Below the pieces are notes generated by a model that was not told where the DNA came from, made no database searches, and was given only the letters and a program-made list of their open reading frames with translations. A stretch of 64,000 bases of DNA from Phialocephala subalpina (lineage: Eukaryota; Ascomycota; Leotiomycetes; Helotiales; Mollisiaceae), in contig FJOG01000028.1 of assembly GCA_900073065.1 (NCBI GenBank), positions 246,283-310,282 of the forward strand, read 5' to 3'. Positions 55,701-64,000 of the stretch are shown piece by piece; the stretch's first letter is position 1; every line of letters starts with the position of its first letter. The position numbers and the translations under genes are program-made.

Positions 55701-58652
55701 GTTCTGCCTCGTGTCCATATCCAATGAAGGTTCGGGGATTGTGATGACGGTGTGGTAATCCTTGATCGAGGGTTTGCTATATTTCAAGCCGCGGCTACTT
55801 TCACGCGATTGATCGTCATCTTCGCCCGGTCTAGAGAGAAGCTTCTTCTGGCGCTCGTTTTCAAGCCGCAGATACTCCCGACTTGGCTTGGCTTTTAGAC
55901 TCAGAATACGTTGAACGTCTTGCGCTTTCCGTTTCTTGTACTTAAGTTTGACCAATAAGCTAGTCTTTTCTACATATGGTGTTGGATATTCGAACGGAAA
56001 ATTTGTTATATAGGAAGATTGGTCGTAACCAGACTGGAGGCTGTGAGGTATACTGAAATTTTGAAGGCTGACAATGGGACTAGCCTCATAGGATGTCATC
56101 GGTGTGGGTATTTGTGTAGAAAAGGGCTTATGAGCCCCGGTGTATTGGCTCATTGAAGAGAGCGTTACGGGCACTGGTGTTGCATAATTTTCGTATCTAG
56201 AGGTGGTCGCTTGGAATGGCTGCTGATACTGTGGGTATGGCGGGTAGACAACATTCTCCAGGGTTTCATATACGAGGCTAAAAGCACGTGGATAGATTGA
56301 GTGCATCGCGAATGGTTGGTCGGTATCGAAGCTTTGTTTAACTGGGGAAACGATAGTCTCTGGGTTGACGTCCATTTCAACGACCATGGTGAGAACAGGA
56401 AGAGCGATATGCTCCATATGTTTCGTCAAATGTACGGTCAACTTCTTCCAGGTATCGAAGGACTTTCCACAAATTTTGCAAGGTTCATCTTGCGGTCTAA
56501 CTGTTGTCTCGTGGTGACATCTTTCGAGGAGAATCCACGCGGGCTCCGTCAGTCGAGCTTTCTTTATTGCAGCCTTGGTCTTTTGTTTGGGTTCCGGCAG
56601 TTTATGCTCTCGAACTAGATGCTGTAAGAAGTTGTCTTTTCGGTAACAAGTATGCCGACAGTCATCCACCTGGCACTGCCACCACTCCAGATGCCTGTGG
56701 CGTTCGTTTTCATGTCGAACCAGATCGGCTCTGCGTTTGAATGACTTTGGTTCTTTGCAGTGTTCGAACGTGCAAGTGAATGGCTGCAGATCCTCGTGAA
56801 CGTGCTTGACCCAGTCCTAAGAATGCACACATATTAGCATAGCTCTTGTTCCGACACGTTGTGCCACTGAAGGTCATGAAGAGCCATGAGGCAATCAGTA
56901 GAACCATCGGTTCCAGTTTTCGAATACGAAATATAGTTTTGAATTCCGGGGGTGTGCTTACAGAAGGCTTTTCGAATTTCTTGACCCTAAAACAAATTTG
57001 GCACTCGAATTCGGCGGGAAGGTTTCGTGTTGGAGGCATAGGAATACCCAAGGGAAAGCTTTCGACCGTAATTGCACCTTCTCCCCCACTCGAATTGTTG
57101 GACAAGTCTGTTGCCAGTTGCAGGCCATCCCCAGTACTAGTAAACTCTCGAGGACCCCCAAGACTGCCCGTAGAATCTAAGAGTATGGGAGTCCCACCCA
57201 AATATAAACAGCGGCCAGCGGCAGAGCACGAACCAGAATACACGGCTTGTAGATGCCTGATCTTAAGTTGCAACAGATTCTTGTACCGAATTTCTTGTTG
57301 ATGTGCAATCCTGCTCACGAGCCAGTCGAGATCAGGACCCATGTCAGGAATCAGCCTCCTCAGATGAGCTTTAAAGCCTTCGTGATTGGGAATGATCGGT
57401 TCGGAATGAGACATTGGCACACTGTCTTCGTCCTCATCCTCGTCCTCATCCTCCTCATCTCTATCTCTATCCTCGGGCTGCTTTTGGTCGGCATCAGGGT
57501 GGAAAACAGGTGGTCCCCCTTGAGTTTTCCATAATTCCAAAAACCCAGCTTGTGAAGAGACATCCAGTTTTGAAGAATTCCCGAGCGTCGCCCCATATTC
57601 TGGAGTAAGACTGCGCTCCATCTTGATAGGAGTTTCAAGTTTTAGCGGCTTTGTGAAATTCATCGAACTCGTCGATCGAGAACGTTTCATCATGGTGTCA
57701 GGTTCGGCCAGCTTTTCAGAACTGTAGGTAAACGGACTACTTTCTGGAGCTGGATGTTGCTTTCGAGGGCTAGTTTGTATCTTGTGGAGCAAAGTCCCAT
57801 CTATTTCGGACTGAATATCGGATAGACTAGGCTGACTACCACGCCTGGTACCCCACGCTGTTGGAAATGAACGTTAGTAAAACTCCAATCGAGCAAAAGG
57901 CATTTCGTGCTGGGCTGAGAGAATGTGACAGCCATAAATTTCCATCTTGTTCTTGGAGGACCTACTAGCCGCATGAGAAGCCAAAGAAACTTCGTCTGCT
58001 TGACGCTTGAACCGCATCATAGCCTCATTTGCTGTGGCAGGTTGAGAACTTCTTGTAGTTGCGTACGGCAATAATGGTGGATCTATCCAAGGCCGAGGTT
58101 CTTGTGCGAGTCGTAGGTCGGCCTCGTCCATAATTCTACTTTTGTAGTAAGTTTGCCTATCTATAAAGCGGTTGTCGTGCCGAGTGTGACTGTCATCATC
58201 GCCTAATGGCACAATTCCGTTGTCTTCTTGAGGATCAAATGCTCGAGGATCATAATCGAACATTTGAGTGCCTGACACCCGACCATCGTTGTCATCCTCG
58301 ACTTCTGAATTCAACTGTTGTATCCAATTTGATACCTCCATGTTCATCTGTTCAATTCTTCGTCGCTCCTCCTGCTCTTGAAGACTCTCTAATTGGACGT
58401 CCGATATTGACCTCCGACTCTCAGGATCGAATCCCCCCCGACCAATTTTTCTGGGCTCCAGTCTCAGCCTCCCATGTCGTAGCGTCGTATCAGCGAATCG
58501 TGGGTAGAAGGCCTTTATCGCCCCGAAGGAAAATGTAGAGTCGCTGTGGAAGGGAAGTCCCAACTGCAGGCCGGGGGGTATTCCAAAGGGAATTCCGGGT
58601 ACGCATCTATGTTGAAACCCGCATCGCCACTGAAGAAGCCTGAATCGCTCAT
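52760..58652 (-). CDS. Very large C2H2 zinc-finger protein, 5' end uncertain
   Basis: Well-supported exons on the minus strand: 58514?-57966, 57857-56962, 56816-55310, 55192-54430 and 54287-52760. All joins are GT-AG and in phase; one intron has a perfect TACTAAC. The last four code for about 1,560 residues, so the whole is near 1,790. Zinc-finger region: FECQICFRVKKFEKP, then DWVKHVHEDLQPFTCTFEHC, KSFKRRADLVRHENERHRHL, WWQCQVDDCRHTCYRKDNFL and CKICGKSFDTWKKLTVHLTK, an arrangement seen in a fungal family of putative nuclear regulators. Downstream is a globular part (WYPLFINPVIARGFPVPSRD, SLQSTRAFLGWW) shared by fungal proteins that often sit in allorecognition-type architectures, then a disordered C-terminus. 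At the 5' end the best start (ATG at 58652, MSDSGFFSGDAGF) is in a different frame from the main exon and meets a TAA at 58515. Either an exon was missed or the gene is broken there. Confidence 0.8.
57417..57475 (-). repeat. Asp/Glu-encoding microsatellite
   Basis: TCCTCG/TCCTCA-type hexamers repeat in tandem and on the minus strand encode an alternating Asp-Glu run followed by Arg-Asp repeats within the zinc-finger gene. Confidence 0.75.
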
Positions 58653-59670
58653 AGTGAGCAGTATTACCACTGAGTTTCTGCTGGCAGATTGTCAATTACT
58701 ATCGCCAACGACATGGAGAGGGTGCACACACTCAAACGGCCACTACCAACCACAGTCTTTAACAAAAGAGGTAGCCTTGCAGTGGTGCAAAATGCGTCAA
58801 TCTGTGCGACTCCATGCGACAACAGCAGGTGTCCAGAATTGTGCGATTGGAAATATATCGAAGAACAAAAGCAGCTCAAAAACATGAATGAAGTCGTTCA
58901 TCATGAGAAGGCTGAGCATGCGCGCGGCTGGCCTGCAGCCGGAAACGCAATGCAGCTGAAAGATGTCGGCACAGCCACATCTTCACCGGTGTACCTCTTG
59001 GCCTTGCCAGGAAAGGAATTGATGCTCGGCTCTACGAGACTCGATTCTCTCACTGAACACTGGCAGGGGGTTAATGAGAGAAAACTTCGTGCTTTGTGAA
59101 TGCTATGTGCTGGTTGGTATATGAGGTGAGCAGAAGTGAAGACGCGACGCGGTTCAAAGGCTGTCCTCGAGCCATCCGGCGCCGAGCCATAATTGTTAAG
59201 TCCGAGGGTCTTATATCCGAGATTCGGTCGACCTTTCACGCTATCTCTTTTGATAGAGTAAATCAAACTAGATTAGAGATTGCTTTCTGATTGCTATATA
59301 AGCTTTGAGGTTACTTTTTTTGCTTCCTTTCCTGAGAATCCCGATCCCTTTTCTTTCAGACATGAGACCACCAGGAGAACAAACGGCATCGAGCTGAAAT
59401 TCAAGATTGAATTCAATCTTACACTCAGATACCATGGGAAAGTGGTTCGCCAAATTATATAAGCGCAACTTTAAAATTTGAAGAATTGAAGTACGACAAA
59501 GGAATACCTTCCTTGACCGTTCACTAAGTCTAACTCAAATGAAAGTCTCTTTTCCTCTCACACATTCACCAAACGCACATTCGCCTTCCAATCCGAAGAG
59601 TATAGCTCACCAAAACAACCGCAACCACTCCCGCTGTCTCGCATTCTAACTACTCAAATGTAGCCACAGA
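58653..59670. other. Region between zinc-finger gene and hydrolase relic
   Basis: A plus-strand frame at 58689-59099 (136 codons) and a minus-strand frame at 58901-59266 overlap each other; neither is recognisable. It may contain a 5' exon of the zinc-finger gene (a minus-strand ATG at 58710 reads MSLAIVIDNLPAETQW and then stops). Confidence 0.35.
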
Positions 59671-60865
59671 TTAAAATCCTTCACCGGCTAACCACTGGTG
59701 CGCGACTCCAAGCGTCTCTGGCGCAGAATAATGTACATTAAGATTATGTCCTGTATGATCCAGTTCATACGCTAGAAACCTCGCATTGGGAAAGAGAACC
59801 TTTGTTGTGCTGGCAAGCTTGTTGGTTCAACTCCACAATCCGCGGCCTCGGCAGTGATGTTGCTAACACTGCAGACAATCTGATCATACTGTCCATTCAT
59901 TACGAGAACTGCTTCCGTGAAATTGGATGCTGCGTCATTAATTTGAGTAAGGGTTGTGAATTCTCCGATTGCGAAATTGTGAGGTTGGGCTTGGTCCCAG
60001 GCAAGCATATCAGGTGAGAAATCGCCAGCAAAGGAGTATGTTGAGACGCGCCAACCCTCGGGAGATGCGGCCAGTTATCCAGGAGGAAGAGGTTTAGAGT
60101 CATCGGGATTATCGCCCGTCGCAGCTTGAACCTGCCAAACAGCAGCCAAGTCCACAAGACTGGTAATTCTGTTGCTTGTCCCTGCCAGTATGTACGCATC
60201 AGCTGCATCATCAGGATGAAGTGTTGCGATGTTACGACCAACCATGGATCCGAATGAGTGTGCGACCAGGACGACCGTCTTGTAGGCGTGGGTGATTGAC
60301 GGTAGAGAGCTGTTTCGAAGTCCATGAATGATGTTGCGAGTGATCCCCACGTCCAGAGACGGCTGAACGATTTGAAGAGGGTCGGGGTGTGAAAAGTTGC
60401 CGTTGCCTAGTTGTCGAGTATAAGAGTCGCATATCCCTGAGAATGAGCATGCGAGACCCATGAATACTCTTCTGGAAATGGCGGCGAAGGAATGTCGAGT
60501 CCGCTCCAGTAGAGCTTGTAGCCGGTGAGGCTGTGCAAGAAGACTTGGATTGAGTCCTCTCTGCCTTGCACCTGGACTGTGGGCTCGCAAAATCTGGCGC
60601 TGATATTGTACTGTAGGTGCCTGAAACCGTATGAATATTTGGTTGAATGTTGGCACCAGCAAGTGATTTCAGGTAGTCGTAAAAGGCGGTCGGAGATGAC
60701 GAATTAGGGTAGACGGGCATCAAAGTATTATTGGCGTTTGCAGTGACTGGTATCAAGAGGTCTGTACACTTTGACACTGCTGCTAGGAGACGGGATTGAG
60801 GTAATACGGCGGATAGAGCAGGCGCTGCCACTGCCAGTGATGACAGGATCAGGCAAGTGCTCATC
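59671..60865 (-). pseudogene. Broken secreted alpha/beta-hydrolase
   Basis: From ATG at 60865 the sequence gives a signal peptide (MSTCLILSSLAVAAPALSAV), then the body of a fungal secreted lipase/hydrolase in changing frames: VQVQGREDSIQVFLHSLTGY with YKLYWSGLDIPSPPFPEEYS, LGNGNFSHPDPLQIVQPSLD, VVLVAHSFGSMVGRNIATLH (nucleophile elbow AHSFGS), a stop TAA at 60075-60077, STYSFAGDFSPDMLAWDQAQ, ASNFTEAVLVMNGQYDQIVC, and finally ELDHTGHNLNVHYSAPETLG with the late catalytic His, ending at 59671. Frameshifts lie near 60597, near 60412 and between about 59800 and 59850. All three catalytic regions survive but the gene cannot make a full protein. Confidence 0.8.
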
Positions 60866-62508
60866 GTGAGTGAGAAGACTGGAAAATGATCAGAGAAGAG
60901 CACGCAATGCAAAGTAAAATATTATTGCCGATAGATATGGCTCATTTTGAAGGTCAAAGTCCCACAGACAAGTACGATTGAGATTCGTGATGGTGGTAAA
61001 GGAGGAGGAATTAGATCCCGCGAGCATATGTATAGCTGGAGGATAATTCCAAATGGAATGGGAGAAACATCAACACTGAGATAACCATCAGCAACTCCCA
61101 AAGCAGATGCATATCCTCATTCAGCAAGGTTGTGCTGCCAATTGAAATTTCAGAGCAATGAAAGTGCGCGGTCATCGAGTTTGAAAGCAATAAATCTGCA
61201 AGCTAGAGGATTACGGAGCAAGAAAATCATTGAAAATTATGTCAAACTTGTCATAGTAACACGATTCAAGAGCAAGGGCATATGAAATACCTAGCAGCGT
61301 AAGAACGGCATCAGTTTTCATTGATACTTCAATAAGTAGCTCGGAGAAAGGCAGAGCGCGCTGCCCGTGGATAGAACCCGGGACACCAGAGTTCATTCCT
61401 AGGCACGAGCTCTCAAGTGCCTAGAGGAAAGTTTTAGGCTAATTGCTAATCAATCACGGATATCGAGTATCGGATTGCAGCTTTGCAAGTGATTATAATA
61501 TCATCATTAATCAAGTAACGGCTATAGACGTACGGGTGAAGAGGACGTAAGATGAGAGAAATTTAAAGGGGACGGCGAGACTAAGTTGGATTTGGGATGG
61601 TGGTCAATCTTTTCCATATACGGTTAGACTTTCCGGAGCTGAAAAACAACCCCCGCTCCTCGAATAAGTCGTTGCGATGTCCTTCTCCAACCTAAAAACC
61701 ACACAGTATGTATTCGTCGTCCCTCGAACGAAGACTGGAAAGTGAAAAGCACATCCGCACGAGAGCAGATTCAGAGTCTGCACCAAATATGTTTTGCGTG
61801 TACATCCTTTCCCAACCTCTGAAGCCGAGACACGGGGGCCTTGACCTACTCAAGTATGCCGTACGCGATTGAGCACGAAAGACGTATAACTTTCGCCATG
61901 TCGAGATGTTACTAACTTTGTGCATAGTGATGTCATTGGCAAGGCAGTCTCACAAGAGTGAGACTTGTGTTCCTCGCCATCCCCGAACGTGCGAAGCCGG
62001 TCTCATCTATGATATTCTGAGCATTATCTCCAATTGAAAAAATTGGAATTATCAACATACTCATCGTCCCGGTCAGAGAAGATGTGCGGCCGTGGAAATG
62101 TTCTAATATGCGGGTACCCTCGATACGGACAAGAGTTGCGAGATACTCGCTCTTTCCGAAAATGAGGGAGCACAAATATGAAGTGGTACGGATGCTCGCA
62201 AATCTCTCTTCATTCTCAATGAAGTCCCGTTGGCGACCCAGACATCGATGCAGCCACGCTTCAAGCTTCGTGCTCATGGAATTTCTAGCTTATGGTTGCC
62301 CAAATACGAGGTCGAGAGACATTTCGACGTCAGGTAGTCGACTGTCGTACCTGCCACGATCACGAGTGCTAGCAGCTCATTCCGCGAGAGCAAACATCAG
62401 GTGAGTTTAAATTGAGATAAAGGTAAGTGATTTCTCTTCTCTCCCTTCCTATCTCCACAACAATCATTTGTCTAGTCCTACAAGCTTCAGACCTACCAAA
62501 TCACCAAA
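60866..62508. other. Intergenic region
   Basis: A minus-strand ATG frame at 61933-62277 (114 codons, MSTKLEAWLHRCLGRQRDFI) and smaller frames at 61211-61396 and 61604-61925 are unrecognised. I do not call a gene. Confidence 0.35.
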
Positions 62509-63144
62509 ATGCGCGCAAGAATCATTATCAGTATCCTAGCCTTCGTGGCCTCACAAGCCGTTGCTCAAGATTTGGCCTACCCGAACCAAACTGCGCCGTT
62601 CCATCTCATTCTCCTCTCCAAGTGAAGCATCCTCAACCGCTCCGCTCAGTCCGCCTGTCACGAAGGAGCTGGTATCGAAGGTCTCTGCGTCTCCTCATCT
62701 TTCGATCCCCCACTTCGTGGCGACACTTATAGCCTCAATTACTCTTCTTACCAAGGACAGTTCATCAACTCCAGCCTCAGCGTCAACAGTCTATTGACCT
62801 AGAACCTACCTACTATCTTGAATAGTTAACCTACTAATATCAGCTCAGGCTTACAATTACTTTCCAACCCTGCCAGCAATATTGGAATGCCTCTCTTCTT
62901 CCCTGGGGACAATGGGATATCCGTTGGTTTTGATCAGCATGACTTGATGTACATTGCCGGATACCAGGATGATACGGTCAACCCACCAGAGGATTTGTCG
63001 GCTCCAAAGCCCTACTATCAATGGTATGCTTGTACGACAAATTGGGTGGGATATGTTTATCAGACCTTAGCTTAGGTGTATAGTCAACACGATCCGGAGA
63101 ATCCGAGTTGTCACAAGGTTGATGTGCTGAGGGTCTTTGTTTAG
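62509..63144 (+). pseudogene. Broken small secreted protein gene
   Basis: ATG at 62509 begins a clear signal peptide (MRARIIISILAFVASQAVAQ) and DLAYPNQTAPFHLILLS, after which a TGA at 62623-62625 interrupts. The same frame continues ACHEGAGIEGLCVSSSFDP and YSLNYSSYQGQFINSSLSV to about 62800. A probable intron (ending CTACTAATATCAG at about 62842) leads to GMPLFFPGDNGISVGFDQHD, LMYIAGYQDDTVNPPED and YYQWYACTTNWVGYVYQTLA. A TAG at 63073-63075 stands where relatives carry Trp, and the normal C-terminus (NPSCHKVDVLRVFV) follows to a stop at 63142-63144. It matches a widespread family of ~200-residue secreted fungal proteins of unknown function. Confidence 0.7.
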
Positions 63145-63835
63145 ATCCCGACATCGCAAGGAGCAGGATGATATGCCAGGCTAGTACATAGTGTCGCGGT
63201 GGACCTAGGAAGCATGCAGCGACTAGATTTTCAGATCAAAAGCTCGCTCAAACCTTTGAAGCCATCAAATCTTTCATTGGCAGATCGGTGATCGCGAAAT
63301 CAATTGCTTTCTTAAGGCGGGAGGAGAGTATTGGAAGTACTGTTGCATCAATGCTCCAATGAACCACGAGCCAGTTGCTCGAATCTCGGCCTCGAGAGAA
63401 CTTAGTGGTTTCCTTGATCCGATTTTATTTCTATCCGAGCTGAGTCATTCTTGTCATTGTGCGATGTTCCTAAAGTTGCTTAAAACTTTTCCTGACAGTT
63501 ACCATACGATGAAGTAGTGTGGCCCTGGAGCCAGCTGGCTGGAAGACCGGATCTCGTCACGCCTCAAAATCCGAAGAACCAACGAAATTACGATACGTCC
63601 AATATTGGTACCTTGATGACAAGAAGAGGGTCCAACTTGGTGGAAATTTCTGCCCCTCGCTTGCATTTCGACGCCACGTTCATGTACACCTCACCTTCGT
63701 GTCACCATGGTGTACAGGACAACTCCGACCACTTATATTAGCTGTCCCTCGTGATATCTTCGAGGACCCTTAATTTTGAGGCCAGGCGTCTGCTCATCTT
63801 GGCTAATCTCTAGATTTTGCACATTGGCTTTGAGA
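63145..63835. other. Intergenic region
   Basis: No recognisable gene; short frames around 63517-63773 only. Confidence 0.35.
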
Positions 63836-64000
63836 ATGTTTTCCAAGCTGTGCACTTCCTGGACGTTCTTGGTATTGGCGGGGTTCAGTTTCAGCCTCTC
63901 ACTTCCTCGAAGTGATGCACCAACTGCAAAGGTCGACGATGCTACATATGTTGGTTTCACAGACTCAACCTACAATGTCAACATCTAGGCAGGCATCCGA
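63836..64000 (+). CDS. Possible type-B carboxylesterase, N-terminus only
   Basis: ATG at 63836 starts a signal-peptide-like stretch (MFSKLCTSWTFLVLAGFSFS) followed by DAPTAKVDDATYVGFTDSTY, resembling the mature N-terminus of secreted fungal type-B carboxylesterases/lipases, where a TxxGxxD-like segment precedes the FLGIPYA motif. The frame meets a TAG at 63986-63988, twelve bases from the window end, so the gene either has an intron starting before it or is broken. Too little is visible to decide. Confidence 0.35.

Noticed and set aside
57360..57638. Alternative-frame Arg/Met/Thr repeat protein
   Set aside because: Shadow of the Asp/Glu microsatellite within the zinc-finger gene.
1..64000. 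Possible biosynthetic gene cluster (P450, MFS transporter, NmrA-like reductase, hydrolase)
   Set aside because: No polyketide synthase, NRPS or terpene backbone enzyme is present, and the candidate genes are spread over 35 kb among unrelated and housekeeping genes.

Overview
The window is nuclear DNA from a filamentous ascomycete (Pezizomycotina, most likely Leotiomycetes/Helotiales; that rank is inference from gene families and style). It has short GT-AG introns of about 48-150 bp with CTAAC/CTGAC branch sites, and fungal-specific families: HET domains, 2EXR proteins, het-c2 glycolipid-transfer protein, GH55 exo-glucanase, MEP ammonium permease, NmrA-like reductase. No prokaryotic features, tRNA, rRNA or CRISPR were seen.

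Layout. 1-6.8 kb: a 2EXR protein, then two decayed genes on the minus strand (a GAL80-like Gfo/Idh/MocA oxidoreductase and a HET-domain relic), then a gene-poor stretch. 6.8-14.5 kb: a 766-residue coiled-coil protein, a second HET relic and an intronless 883-residue orphan. 14.9-25.7 kb is the conserved housekeeping core: glutaminyl-tRNA synthetase, a divergent macro-domain ADP-ribose hydrolase, a METTL16-type RNA methyltransferase, a second 2EXR protein, het-c2 and a SET-domain protein. Their exon structures close in frame. 26.3-43.4 kb is accessory: a cytochrome P450 carrying a MITE-like insertion that may be removed as a GC-AG intron, small hypothetical genes, an ankyrin protein with a frameshift, a secreted GH55 glucanase, an intact HET-domain protein, a coiled-coil gene with a decayed tandem copy, and a 14-TM MFS transporter. 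Two further MITE-like elements lie here. 43.4-47 kb holds no gene I can support. 47-50.5 kb has an ammonium permease with two GATA-factor sites upstream and an NmrA-like NAD(P)-binding protein. 51-64 kb has another HET relic, a very large C2H2 zinc-finger protein with a doubtful 5' end, a broken secreted alpha/beta hydrolase, a broken small secreted protein and the start of a probable type-B carboxylesterase.

Two themes stand out. Allorecognition-type genes are concentrated here (four HET loci, three of them broken, plus a het-c2 orthologue). Degenerate genes sit next to intact housekeeping genes, some with stop codons that look like C-to-T changes. Every spliced model given with exact exon coordinates was checked by hand for splice consensus and for total length divisible by three, but none has been checked against transcripts or databases.
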